A stretch of DNA of 64,000 nucleotides from Cyprinodon diabolis (taxonomy: Eukaryota; Chordata; Actinopteri; Cyprinodontiformes; Cyprinodontidae). Positions 24,729 through 37,475 of this stretch are shown here, piece by piece. Below the pieces are notes generated by a model, which did not search any database, was not told where the DNA came from, and was given only the letters and a program-made list of their open reading frames with translations. The stretch lies in assembly GCA_030533445.1 (NCBI GenBank), contig CM060068.1:35943010-36007009 (forward strand). The letters are read 5' to 3'. Position numbers and translations under genes: made by a program. Positions within the stretch are counted from its first letter, which is position 1. Each line of letters opens with the position of its first letter.

Positions 24729-25467
24729 CTAGGAAACAAACACAAGATGACAAAGTGGTGAAAAAGAGGACGAGAAGCAATGTGCAGACTTGCCTGAGGT
24801 ACTTTTAAAGTTATGCAACAACTGACTTCTGCTCGTGCCAAAGGCATGTTAAAAAGATGCCTGTGAAAAGACTTTAACCCTACTGCTGTTTGTTTATTGT
24901 GTACACATTGCGATTGGATTGCCAGCAAAGAGCCCATTGGAGTGAAGAGGGTGAGGCATGCAACAAGGCAGCCGAAGCGCTGAGGACAGCATTAGCATCT
25001 AAATGGCTTTCTTCTTTCCAATTCTTCTCTTTCTTGAAAAGTTTGCAACGCTTACCTCCACTGCCCTGTTCCATCAACATCTCCATGAGCCAATTATTTT
25101 CCTGTTGATGGTTACAGTAGGTGTTGGGCTTAATTATGGATGCAGGCAGCAGCAGCTGCACTGCAAACATACTAATGTATGTACACAGGATTCTTGGCCA
25201 CCGGAGCGCCGCTGGATTATGTTCAGTGGGTTGAGAGATGGTCCTAATTTGGCCGGAGCTGTGCATCAGCAGGTGCCAGAGGGCCCTGTGTGTGTCACTG
25301 GCCTCATTTCACCTGCTTTCTCCCATTTTCTATCTGTGTTTAAAGTACCACCATAATGATAAGATATGTCCAAAGCCTTAAACTTAATGTATCTTATATT
25401 GTGGCAGCATACTTTACAAACAGTAAACCTTAGAAAATCTTCTTGTTAGATTTAGTCAGTGGCACAA
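24729..25467. other. Intronic, composition unlike surroundings
   Basis: GC-balanced, non-repetitive looking sequence beside the exon cluster, with overlapping ORFs on both strands that show no domain. Could be conserved non-coding DNA; nothing in it is decisive. Confidence 0.4.
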
Positions 25468-26004
25468 TTAACCCCCAATTATCCCCACTTAAGGTCCACC
25501 GGGTTGCCAGCGACCCGGTGGACCTTAAGTGGGACTAATGAATCAGAATGCATTAGATTCCACTGGTAAAATTTTTACCAGCAGGTGGAGCCATTGCGCG
25601 CCACTCCAAGCTGACATCAAAAGTTCCATACCCCACAGCTCTGGAACTGTTATAGCTAGAGGTCTGAAATGTTCTGCATGTGTGGTTGACATGATGTAGA
25701 ACACATATAGTACAATAAAACCTGCCTTTTATCAAGAATGTCTGTATTACTGCTGTTCAAAAAAGACCTATCAATTCCGAGAATAAAAAACAACAACTCT
25801 GAGTCATCTTTGAACTAATGCAGGCTGGTCTGTGTTCGACTCACCCAATTTCAATTTATATATTAGGAAACTAGAGATGTTAGCTTTCAAATAATGTATT
25901 GCACATGTGATTTGGGCTTACAGTTCCTAAGTTGTTTGCTTTTCCATTTGGGTATGCAAAATAGGCGAGGATTACCCAGAATGAGGTGGATGATAAGAGG
26001 TTAA
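25468..26004. mobile_element. TTAA-flanked DNA element, copy 1
   Basis: Bounded by TTAA at both ends (25468-25471, 26001-26004) with related inverted termini: left ttaacccccaattatcc, right (reverse complement) ttaacctcttatcatcc. TTAA targets are used by piggyBac and Kolobok transposons. The body from 25556 (ggtaaaatttttacca) onward is shared with 40460-40827. Copy 1 has an extra palindrome-bearing block at 25484-25533. No transposase. Confidence 0.75.
25484..25533. repeat. Perfect inverted repeat, 21-bp arms, 8-nt loop
   Basis: Left arm 25484-25504 (cccacttaaggtccaccggg plus t), right arm 25513-25533 is its exact reverse complement; the loop is tgccagcg. It lies inside copy 1 of the TTAA element and is absent from copy 2. 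Confidence 0.95.
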
Positions 26005-26819
26005 AGAGACATTATGTAAGTTTTTACTGAAAAATACCTTTAAAACAGACCATTTATGAATTAAACATAATTTGTTGAGCAGACTGACACCTCAATAGTT
26101 CACCACTGATGCTAAGCATGTAGCCTTTCCTTCATTTACTTGGGGTCTGAAGCTTCCGCGCTGTCCGGCCAATGTGACCTTAAGCGAGTCCATGCTGAAG
26201 AGGTCCAACCTAGTGTTATATTCAAGACAGATTTTTTGGATACATAGAAGCGACCGGTATCCAGCTCAACCCAGACACCAATTGCAACTCCAAGTAAGGT
26301 GAAAAAAAAAATAACAAACCTTGCGGAGTACGAACGTGAGCTACGAGAATGAAAAGAAAAGTGCTGCAGTTCTGTGTTTTGGCCACAGGTGGCAGTATTA
26401 TTATAAAACTTCATAATGCCTCTTTAATGTTAAAAATATAATAACCCAGATTTAGACACATTTTTTAAAATCTTCTTTAATAACATCTCACAAGATTGGA
26501 GTACAGAAATAAAGAGAGAGTGTTTCTTTTTAGATATTTTTCATGATGATTTGGTTACATTTTTCGGAACACTTTGCTCCTGAAAGACCCAAAGACAACC
26601 CATAATCAGTTTGGTGGTAGATCCATCAGTGTTCTTCCGATATTCAACTTACTTCACAAGTTTCCTGAAAAGGTTTTGCTTATAATCATATTCTGTGAAT
26701 TAAAATAGCTCAAAAAACTAGTTTGTAAACCTAAAAACATTCATTTAATATTTTTTAAAGTGCTGTGAATAAAAAATACAAGACAATACGTTTTTCATCT
26801 GATACATAAAACAATTTAT

Positions 26820-26831
26820 ATACATATACTG

Positions 26832-26902
<71 letters not shown>

Positions 26903-26909
26903 TTATATA

Positions 26910-26997
<88 letters not shown>

Positions 26998-27023
26998 TTA
27001 TTTATTTATTTATTTATTTATTA
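26820..27023. repeat. Long (AT)n microsatellite with (TTTA)n end
   Basis: About 175 bp of almost pure AT dinucleotides interrupted by atacatatttatatactg near 26897, followed by about 30 bp of TTTA repeats (26993-27023). Confidence 0.95.
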
Positions 27024-29670
27024 TTTTTCTGAGCAGCTTTTCCTTAGGTACTGGAGTCAATAGGCTAGATGCAGTTTCCCTTAGTTCACAAGAAAGTTTT
27101 TGTGCTCCCACCCAAATGATCCCCTAACGTCTGATCAAAGTTTGCAAGAGTTGAACAAAGAAATGTTAACTACTAGAAATACAGTAGTATGTAGAAAAAA
27201 AAAATTATATTAAATGATTTAAAAAAACACTTTTTATGGGTAATTATTTTAACTTTACATTAAAAAAAAATCAACATTTTATAAATACTTGATTTTACAA
27301 TATCTGGCATAGACCAAAGCACAAGGGGAAAAAAGGTATACAATTCAGATCTGGTTGTTTAAATATATTTAATTTTTTGAAGGGTGATATGTTATTAAAT
27401 CACATGACAAAATCAGGTTTGCTGCTCCTTTAGTTGAATAACAAAAGTTGTATTTTACTGTACTTAGGTGCATTTTTGGTGCATTAGATTGTTTTTAATG
27501 ATTTTTTGAGAAGCCTGTATGTTTGCTGCACCTAAAGTTTGAAGTGGATTACTGACTTTTTTATACATGCTGAGTTTGGTTCCTATGCACAAGTTTTTTT
27601 GTACAAAGGCATGGTCGACACATGAGGCCTCTGGTCGTCCCAACATATTATCCTTTGCTGCATTCCTCCAAAAGTGAGATTTCTTACTTTCTTACCCTTT
27701 AATTACTTTGTTTATGGTAGATTTTGCCAAGGTTAACTCAGGTCCTCATTCAGGTGTGTGGTGAGCAGCTAAAAGAACTGCTCATCAGGGTCCAGGCATA
27801 TTTAAACCGCAGGGAAATAGCCTGCTACGGATCACTGACAACATACTTCCAAATAGTTTGATAAACTCTAAAAAAGGCTTTACTAAAATGCTTAACATAC
27901 AGTTATTTAAAAGAATATGTTATGCATATGAATGATAAAAAACTTGATTTTTTGAAAGCTATTATATTTTCTTAATAGAATAAATGTGATATTTTTTGGA
28001 AATTTAATGGTTTTTGAACTTCTTAAAATTGTCCCTCACTATGTCTTGCCTAGAGAGACGACTCTCATGAATGGTCAGTCACTTTTTACATTTTATAAAT
28101 GACCTTCAAAAGACCAAATGCGATGGCGATTTAAAGGTAATGGTCAATATTAAGCCCAGAACAAAAACATTTGAGTAACAGAATAAATAAATGAACCGCA
28201 GTCACAGTGGAGCTCATCTCTAACACCTACTTTATGCGCAGCCTTGGGCAATTTAACTTTTCTTAATGCCTTGAATGGATATCACTCTCACTCTTTTTCT
28301 TAAGTTTTAATTAAAGCTTAGCAGAAGAGCCTAAATCTGTACAGAATAAAGTAAGAAGCTCTGATCATAAGGTTCTAGTTAAAATTTAAATAGAAATAAT
28401 TGTACCTTGAGTGAAGCAGGATCTTCCTGGGGATAAAACAGCTCACTGTGGTCCGTTTTTCCCCAACACAGTTCATGGGATTTATCTACTTTCCTCAAAA
28501 GAATAGAACATATTTTAAGGTGTTTAGCATCTGCATAAATTCTTACTAATGAGTAAAAATAGCAGCCTGGACACCACAGATCCCAAGTTGAGCTGTATGA
28601 GCTGTAGGAATATCATGATGAGCTTAGAATAATCTTAAATTTAAGTATTTTTTCAGCCATATATTTTGTCATGGCAGTTGATTTTATTTTCTCAAGATCA
28701 GAAGATAGCAATTAAATATTGTAAGGGGAAATCTGGATGGTACTAGATGCATATTAAAAAGCTGCCAGCAAGTGGAGCAGCCTGGAAGAGTTTTTTTTTT
28801 TTTTCTTACTATCAGTTCTGAGTATTAAAGTGAAGAAACAGATTGTCTGAAACAGAAACTTTAAACACCTGCTGCAATGCAATAAAGAAAATTACAATTT
28901 TTGTTTCAATCTGTGATAAACCTTATTGTAATTTGAACATAACTTCATGCATTCCTGCTTTGCTTAAACTTAGGCTTATCCAGTATCACCCTTTTTCTTA
29001 ACTTGCATCAAACATTGGCATTGGTTTTTTAAATCTTTTCTAAACCTGAAGAAAGGCAGGCCATTTTGTGAATTAGAGGCAAATCAAAACTAGACAGGAA
29101 AAGGTTTAGTAGGGCATAAGTAAATTAGGCTAAAAGAAGAATTTAAACTTTTGTCACCATCTGAAAGGGTTCAGCAGGTTACAGCTGCGATTGAGACAAA
29201 TCCATTAGCATTATGAAGTTATGTCAGGCTCTTGCTGCTATTAGAAGAGTGGGCTGTGACCCATACTGATAGTTAAAGCTCAATTCTCTGTAACCACAGC
29301 AGGTCCCTTCAATTAACCTTCTTTTTAGGCTGCACTGAAAGAGGAGACTGACCGTGTAAAATGGACTCTAGGTAAAAATGAAAAATGGTCTCAGTAAACT
29401 TATGAAGAGAAGTATCTCATGGAGTCTGCAGGAGCTCAATGTTCTATTCACATTACTGCAGCAGCCAAACAGTGCGCAGACCACCAACAACCTATTATCC
29501 AGTTCCCCTGAGTGCAGCGAGCTGCGTGGCACCTGCCAGTCAGAAAGCTGCTCCGCCCCTCCTCCGCAGCAGTACATCAATCTGCTGGCTGAAATGAAAA
29601 CACTGCTCCTCCACAACCTCCGCCTGTCAGCCCCTGTCAGCCAGGCGACTAATGGAATGACGTCATCGTA

Positions 29671-29693
29671 AACACACACACACACACACACAC
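29671..29693 (+). repeat. (CA)n microsatellite
   Basis: Eleven or so uninterrupted AC units. Confidence 0.95.
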
Positions 29694-32215
29694 ATAAGGA
29701 GATGGATGCCTTTCCGATGAATCACAGCTTGGAGAATTACCATTTCTTCTGCAGGGCCCCATCTACAAGAATCCCCGTCAGCTTAACCCGCTGACCTTCA
29801 CCAAAAACTGCCACCCTCCTCTCCCTCTCCGTCCTTTTCTCTTAGTACATTTCTTCTTTCTTTGCATTGGCCTGGAACAAAGCCACACTCACACACAGCC
29901 TGAGAGAATACCAGCCCTGCCTCGGCTTCCTCTCACTCAAATTCCCTCCCTCGGCTCCAAAACGTGAATGGCCCAGCAGCCGCCAACAGAGTGAATCGAA
30001 GCAGCACGCTGAAGTCTGTGTTTTTGAACGGGCTCTCGTTTATTTTCCATCATTTGCAATGCAGGCAAGCAGATCAATTTTACATTAATTTGAATTAAAT
30101 TATTTGAAAAATTTGCTTAAAAAATGATTAAAAGGCAAACCTTGAATACGATGTCAAATGAAAGTAGATTATATATGGAGTATATGGAGAAGGAAAAAGC
30201 CTAGTAGAAATTCTCATTTCAACCTTTAGTCTAAAGGATAAATTCTCCAGCTAAATGAATTAGTAAGATGCATTGCATGCTGCAGAGCAAACATGTGAAA
30301 CACAAGCTAATTGCAAAGACACTTAAGATTTACAGAGTAAACAAGGAGTGTTCACTGAAACCTAACAAAGTATTTTATTTAAAACACAGTAAATATCAAT
30401 TTACAGACACTTTCCAGAGCTTTAGCTGTTTTTCATAGAAGATATTTGATAATATATATACATATTTGTAATAATTTAGGTCTCTAGATGTGTAAAGCTG
30501 GGAGAGACAAACTCTGCAACTCTGCAAGACTTTCGCTGCAATAGCAGAAGAAAATGGTTTTATAAAATATTGACTGAAGGGCGCTGAATAGAAACAGATT
30601 CCACACTTAAACAATGTTCCCGCTTTGAAATGTGCACAGGACTAGGAGCTGCTCTGTGATGTATACTTTATTTATTCTGGTGTCTTCACACCCTGAAACT
30701 TCGGTTTCAACTAACATATACAATTTCAGTTGAAATCAGTTGAATCGTTCTATATGAAATGGTAAGAAATATAAAATCATTTTTCATTAAAAAAAAAAAA
30801 ACTGACAAAAACCCCCAACTTGCTTGTAAAGGTTCCCCTGTCATTGATTTTTACCCCTGCAGACCTCCAGAGTTATCTTTATCACTCTGTTAAAGTCACT
30901 GGCAGCAATATTACGGCATTCCTTATAGGTTTCTGAATGAAGGTTATTTATTTTCCTTTGTTGGCTGCTTGTTTAATTGTATAAAGTGTTAAATTAACAT
31001 TATTTTTCTTGTGTGCGCTCCTTTCGCTGCATGTCAAACTCACTCCACTCCCATTTAAAGGGCAACATTCAATGTTTCTCTAACACAATGTTTCAGCAAA
31101 GGGGCCTGCATAAGGCATAGTAAGATTAAATAACATGAAGTTAATGAAAATGTACAAAACACAGCACATGTTTGATTTTTACAACCAATAGAAAACCTAA
31201 AAGCAGCTTGCAAACAGATGCCTTTATCTGCTTAGATAACCAGGTTCACATACAAAAGATGTTTATTTTCTGAATAGTTCCAATCAGCTTCCTCATTCAG
31301 ATAATGCAAGGGAAATAATGCAGCTTCTTCTTTTCCTCATTTAATGTGCCATTATATGAAATATCAGACTGAGAGGTAAATATGTCTCTAACTTAGAGCT
31401 ACATGCTTATGCAAAACAAATGCTTACAGCAACATCTTCTGCCGTGGTCTTAGCAAAATAGTTGTGTGAGTCTCTCAAGTTTAACTATGTCATACCAAAG
31501 GTAACATTTTATCATATGCAAGCCTAGAGTTGGCTTTGGATAGTTTAAACAGTATGACATAGAAACTTTAAACTCATTTAAAAAATGTTGTGTGGTGGAG
31601 CTTTAACACTGCATAACAAACTGACACGGTAGTGGCAGCAAAATGCTGTGGGGACACTATTATGCAGTACACAGAAACAGGCATTCATTTTAATTCATCT
31701 CAAATCTATTAATGTTAGGATATGGTTTTGTGTAATAAAATTAGGCAAAACATGTTTAAAGGGTTGAATAATTATTTTTAATGGATGGTGCTTAGCTTGT
31801 TCACTGCTGACTTATAATTATAAAGAAACAGAATGTGATCAGACCCTGTACATAAAAATCTAGATAATTAGTTTGCCCACGGATCATCAGAAGGCTACAA
31901 TGGTAAATAAGACTCACCTGCTCTAATATACCGCTGCCATTTTTATATTTGGTGCGGAGAGGCGTTATTATTTTTCACCCAAAGTTTCAAGAGTTCCCGA
32001 GTTAATTTCCATCATTTAGTTAGATCAACTTAAATCTTTAACCCCTGCCACCAATTCCCTTCACCAAACTGAAGCTTGACATCCCATGTCTCCCAATTTC
32101 ACCTTCTGTTAGCAGAGGGAAATGGTTACCCTCGGGCTACTTTCCCTAAAGCAAGAAAAGAGTCGAGCTAGATAACTTTAAAAAAAGAGCAAAGAACACT
32201 GCAGAAAAATACAAT

Positions 32216-32560
32216 TAGCACCATGATCGGGGATTCATCACTTTTAGTGCCTAAAGAAGGTCTCTTGGCTCGGAAATGAATTCCTATTTTTATGAGGCAC
32301 AGAGACAGAAAGGGAGAAAATGATAGAGCTGAAAATACTAATGAACTAAGTCGGCGAACAGCGCTAAATGCAAACCTGCCCGCTCCTGAAATGTGGGGCT
32401 GTGTTGATAAGCCTGCCTCTCACTGACACACCGCTAACATCATGTGTGACAACTAATTAGAATTCATGAAATACTGGCAATGTGTGTCAGGGGAGTAATG
32501 GCTGTTTGAATTGGAGCTGTCTGACACCTGTTAAAGTCAACACAGATTTGTGTTTCAGCG
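32216..32560. promoter_or_regulatory. Candidate conserved non-coding element (enhancer-like)
   Basis: A balanced-composition, non-repetitive stretch in the large sema5b-like intron with developmental-type binding words: acaactaattagaattcatg, caatgtgtgtcagggg, gtctgacacctg. The style is that of vertebrate conserved non-coding elements near guidance genes. This is inference from appearance only; conservation was not measured. Confidence 0.3.
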
Positions 32561-35280
32561 GGAAGAAGATCGGAGCTAAAGGCGTAAATTTAGAACATGG
32601 ATCTGCCTCAAACTAATAAAAATAAAAACTGTATTTATCTTTTATATGGAAAAAAAAATTTTCACTGATCTCCATATAAACAATTCCTCAAAAAATGTGT
32701 TGAGTTTTCATACAGAGAGGATCCAGATACTAAAATTCTACAACGTATGACTATTTATCTATATCTCCAGCCTCTAACCCTTTTTTAATAGATGAAGTCT
32801 ATGATTTCAGACGACAACCCACACCCGGCAAAAAAACAGACACACCACTTGACATTATGGACAAATCCGTCAGCAGTTGTTGCCCAGTTGAGCCAGAAGA
32901 GCAACACTCATCCACCAACGCAGCAACGCATTGAACATCTAACGTTCACAGGTCTGAAGCACTTGTGAAACGGCTGGTAATGTTCCAATAAAAACATTGT
33001 ATGATTCCTACGTGACACAAAAATGCTGCAAAACCTACATTATTAATCACATGAATAATAAAAAAACATGCATAAAATATATAGCTGTTTAGAGCTGCAG
33101 CTTTTTTGTTGTGACTGGACTAAGAGCAAGTCAACAGGTCAGTCAACACGAAACCAAACAGGCAGTTTTGACAACTTACATTTCAGCATTTTTTTTTATC
33201 TTCCACATTAAAAAAAAAAGCAGAGGGTGCTTTTACTAGATACATTTAGGTCTTTATGTCAACTCAACAGTTACAATCGATTTATATGTTATTAGTCTAA
33301 CTGTGGACATGTGCAAGTTTAGATAAGTATCCTTTTTTTTTTAGGAATTTATGTTATTATGTAGATTAATGTGTGCCTGACTCATTTAAGTTGCATGTTC
33401 TCTTGCCTTTCCCATTTTAAGGAACAACTGATAGGAATGGGCACTGTATCTTGGTATGTATGCAGGCAACAAAAACAAAAAGAATTTTGATAAAAAATTA
33501 AAAAATTTTGGACGTTTCAAGCCAGAAATACGATAAAATGAATGACCTGGAGTCGGAATAAGAGCTGTGGGTATAAATCACAGAGAAGGACGTTTATAAG
33601 AATTTCTGACACTTCTAAGGGATGTTCTGATCGGACACTGATATCAGATATTGATATTAGATACCAGCCTGCATCTAAAATCTGTATCTGCATCTGTAAA
33701 TGTGTAATAATAGAAACATTCTGCTTCGTATCCATTTCTGTTTAAAGTTTTTGTTACACATTGGTAATTAAAAAAATAGGCCACTTGTTCTAATGCATAT
33801 CATTACTGTCTTTTGTTATCTGCTTCAGCAATATCGCTTCAAAACACATTAAAAATAACTAATAAAAGTATGTTTGATTCCAGCTGAAATCATATTGGGT
33901 CAATCGGTTAATATTTAAAGCTTTAATATCAGCATCATCTTCAACATGGAACCTTTGCAAGACAGTTAAAAGCGTTTTTTAGAGAATATGTTTTTTTTAG
34001 CATTTAAATGCATAATATACTGGCCCTTGCTAGTGGTACAACAGTAAATGACTTGCCCATATATCTATTTTCAACTAAAGAGGATTATTTACAAAAACAG
34101 AATTAAATGATCAGTAATTAAAAGTTCCTAGAAACTCTGATCTACTTAAAAATGAAGCATGCGTTTAAAAGAATGGTTATTTTGTTTTATCTTAGAGCAA
34201 TTCTATGAGTTGGGATTACAGTTTTAATTTAGCAAAAAAAAAAGTATTTTTAAGGTCTTTAATTTCTGTTCTGAAAAAATATCAAATTAAAGGCTGTATT
34301 TTTTTGTCAGTTCTCTTATCGGTTAAAATATTTAGATCTTTTACAGAACCTTACCTGAAACCCCATTGGAAGAGATTGAGGCACTAAATTTGGCTTTTTT
34401 ATCTATCTTTAAGGGAATCTGCTTGTAAAACAAGAGTGATTGACTAAATGTAAAATAAAATATTAAAGTACAACAACTGATCAAACCTAAGCTGGGTTCT
34501 TATTTTCCCTTCAGTCTCTGAGCTTTTTGAGTTAAGAAACAGAAATAAAGATCTGATTTCTGCAGAGCAACTGAACTACTAGTAACCTGGATTGGAAAAT
34601 AAATCCATATAATTAGATTCGATTTCAGTTAAAACGTGCAGAATTTCATGAAGGCAGAAACCACTGGCTGAATGAAGTCTAACCTTAAAGCCTTTGTCTA
34701 ACAGCTCATTGTTTCCACACACTGATCCATGTACACACCCACATTCTCTCCTTTGTTTTCCACCCTCATATACACATTCCCCATGTCCACTCACAGACAC
34801 ATCCGCACAATGACACGCACTTATCAGCCATGAGCTCATACCTCTCTCAGTCAAACAGAATGCAGCAGAAAGGCTGAATCTGAGCAGCGCTTCATGTTCA
34901 TTCACTTCCTGCAACGGACGTGGAGGAAAGCCGTCTGTTCCAGCAGAGAGTTCAGAACATGCAGCCGTATTCATAAAAAAAGAAATCTGAACCACATGTG
35001 ACATTTTGATAAAATGTTCATGTCATTAAGAAAAACATTCAGGTGCAGAAACCAGCAAATAGCCAGTAGCAGGGGGAGAGATTTAACTGCCATAAAATAC
35101 ACTCAGCCATGAAATCTGCTGAATGTCGGCACTAATCTGGACTAACATTGAGTTTAAAAAGAGCCATAAAGACAAATACATAATTCTTAAACCCATTCCA
35201 GTAGATCTACCAACATAATGTGAAGCACAGCAGCAATGATAAAAAAATGTCAGGTATTTCAAATAATGTATAAAATATAA

Positions 35281-35332
35281 ATCCATCCATCATCTACAGC
35301 TGCTTATCAGTCAAGGTCACAGGAGGTTGGCG
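35281..35332. repeat. Short fragment of LINE-type repeat end
   Basis: atccatccatcatctacagc and cttatcagtcaaggtcac match the tail end of the very common fish repeat seen on the opposite strand at 61835-62113. Confidence 0.5.
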
Positions 35333-36227
35333 CCGCTCTCCAATATAGAATTTATATTTCTATTGTATTTTAGTGTATTCCTAACTATATAAAGTAAAAA
35401 TGCTGGCCATTCCTATATAAGATAGAAAAAAGTATTAGGATTTAAGTTATAGTGGCAAGCCTATCCTTTCTTTATGAATTAGGAGTTGGATAAAAAAGTT
35501 TTGTGTTTTTTTTCACACTCTTTTTCAAAGTTATTTGACTTTTAAATGAATTTAAATCAAGTAGACATTAAATAAGTATGAATTGCCTGCATTTCTCTCT
35601 GTACTATATGCACATTTTACATGGATTCTGTATATATTTCCTTATGTTAGTAAGTATGGGACACAATGTGCAAAGTATATGCCCGTTTTTCAAATTCACC
35701 ATTAAAAAAAGAACAAACAGGGCTATGAAATGGAACGTCTTAATGATATTGAGGCTCACTGCAGCTAAAACAGAAGTAGATCTATACCCAGGAAATTCAA
35801 ATTGTGTTTGGGACATGCAACGTGTGAAAACAATAAAGTTAAAAAGACACAAAAGACACAGTTTTATAATTAATGGAATTTTATCGTCATAACTGCTGGT
35901 AGCAACACTCTTAGGTGTGAAAGTAGTTACTGAGTGAAAAGGAGCCAAACTGGACAATTAAAAGTAATAATAAACTGTTAAAATAGTAGAGAATTACAGA
36001 GATAGAAAGAATTTAAAAAGAAAATGACATCTCATAAAGCATTGTTTAATCCATTAATGATGAAAGTTTTGGTTTTATTCTTGTATCTACTTTACTATGA
36101 CTAAAAAACACTCACAGAAAACTCTGGAGTTCTAAGCTCAACAGCAGCAAAATAAAGAGATGGAAGCATAATTTTGTAGGAATACTAGCAAAACTAGTCA
36201 CATTAAAGGGAAAATAGCTGGAGGTAA
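35333..36227. other. Intronic, no gene seen
   Basis: AT-rich sequence. ORFs of about 105-117 residues on both strands (35578-35957) overlap each other and show no domain. Confidence 0.55.
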
Positions 36228-36580
36228 ATAGTGCTGCAACTTATGATTATTTTGCTAATCGATTAATCTGTGATTATTTTCTCGATGAATCGATTAATAA
36301 AAGGATAACAAAATGTTCCATATAGGAGACTTTTTAAAAATGAAACCAGGTGAAACTAAAACATTTCCACTTGAGGAGTTCTGGATAGAGCATGTTGATG
36401 GACAAAAAGTATTTCTTATATCTTAAATGCATAATTTTGATATATTATTTTAAGATTTTGGTAAATTTACTGCTTTAAGTGGGTTTCCCTGTCAGCTAAA
36501 GGCATGTTTTACAGTCACTATAAATTCAGTTAGCGATTATTAAAATAGTCAACGATTATTTCAATAATCGATTAATTGTA
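36228..36580 (+). mobile_element. hAT-like element starting tagtgctgcaac, copy 2
   Basis: Left end tagtgctgcaacttatgatt followed by aatcgattaat-type repeats; aatcgattaattg recurs near the right end (36570). The body is the inverse of 6490-6713 (gaaaccaggtgaaact, cacttgaggagttctgg). The extreme right terminus (gttgcagcac) is missing, so the copy is truncated or decayed. No transposase. Confidence 0.65.
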
Positions 36581-36639
36581 TTAATACAGAACAATTCTAC
36601 AGGAAAACTTATTAGAAGTCGAACAAAACTTGAAACTGG

Positions 36640-36990
36640 GACAGAGGTTCATCTTTCAGCAGAACAATGATTCCAATACACCTAGAGCTGCTATGCAGTG
36701 GTTCACATGAAAGAATAATCAAGTTTTTGAATGGACCAGTCGCGTTGGAGACCAAAATCCATTTGAGAATCTGTGGAATGATGTTCATGGGAACTCTCCA
36801 TCCAGATCAACTAAATTTGAGCCATTTTGCAAAGAAGAATGGGCAAAGATTTCAATAGATGTGCAAAGCTGGAGGAGAAATTCAACCAAAAGGCTTGTAG
36901 TGCTGATTTACACAGTTCTACACAGTGACACACTGACACAGTGTGGGCTGAATAAAATATGAAGCCTATAGTTTATTTTTAAAGGCATTT
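36640..36990 (+). pseudogene. Tc1-like transposase C-terminal remnant
   Basis: Plus-strand translation retains FQQNNDSNTPRAAMQWFT, then QNPFENLWNDVH and CKEEWAKISIDVQSW. This corresponds to the Tc1 sequence around the second catalytic Asp (QQDND, here Asn), the DLNPIENLW block with its Glu, and the KEEWxKI tail. The key Asp is lost, a stop is present and no termini are seen, so the copy is dead. Confidence 0.75.
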
Positions 36991-37134
36991 CTCAGTTTTC
37001 CTTTATCCTTACAAAAATCAGTACTTTGTATTGGGTTGGGTCTAGAAAGTTGTGAAAGAAAACAGCTGTAAAGCTCTTTATCTTTACAACACACGTACTA
37101 GTCTTTCTGTATGCATGCAATGTATGTCTGTCTA

Positions 37135-37475
37135 TAATGGTGAAGGTTGTCAGTCATGCAGGTCATAGTCATTCCAAAAAAAAATTAAAAACAATCCACT
37201 GGACTTGGTTGAAGTTTGAAGACGTTTAGCTTCCCATCCAGGAAGCTTTTTCAATTCAAAATGTCAGGAATAGCGTTGAGTTCAAGGTATAATACAGTAG
37301 CTCTACAAAGCCTTGTTTTTGTTCTGAAAACATGCAAATTGGTACAGACAAAGGGGTCCACCCATTTGGAATGGGGGTTGTTTGGTCCTCCACTCTCCTG
37401 TAAAGCCCCACCGCCAGTACAGGAGAGTGGAGGACCTCGTCTATTCAGCCAGTCCGACAATCCCCTTTAACAACC
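37135..37475 (-). repeat. Penelope-like element tail with 19-bp hairpin
   Basis: 37135-37260 shares gtcagtcatgcaggtcatag, gaagacgtttagcttcccat and ccaggaagctttttcaattc with the Penelope-like tails at 8122 and 17500. Downstream is a perfect inverted repeat at 37384-37402 and 37418-37436. Confidence 0.6.
37384..37436. repeat. Perfect hairpin, 19-bp arms
   Basis: ggtcctccactctcctgta at 37384-37402 and its exact reverse complement at 37418-37436, with a 15-nt loop. It could fold as RNA on either strand. Confidence 0.95.

Larger units (their letters stand above)
27024..35280. other. Intronic, few repeats; possible regulatory DNA
   Basis: Eight kilobases without a recognised coding exon. A (CA)n tract lies at 29671-29693 just after a perfect CRE palindrome TGACGTCA (29658-29665). 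The GC-balanced block 29370-30060 has ORFs on both strands but no domain. 32216-32560 looks like conserved non-coding sequence. 33615-33720 has gatcggacactgatatcagat-type words like the end of a hAT element. The 141-residue minus ORF at 34579-35004 has no recognisable domain. Confidence 0.5.

Noticed and set aside
24880..25356. Several overlapping ORFs on both strands next to the 63-bp exon
   Set aside because: Mutually overlapping frames without any domain; better explained by GC-balanced non-coding DNA.
34579..35004. 141-residue minus-strand ORF, Cys-containing
   Set aside because: No domain or recognisable motif; of the size expected by chance in 64 kb of sequence and not supported by splice or promoter signals.
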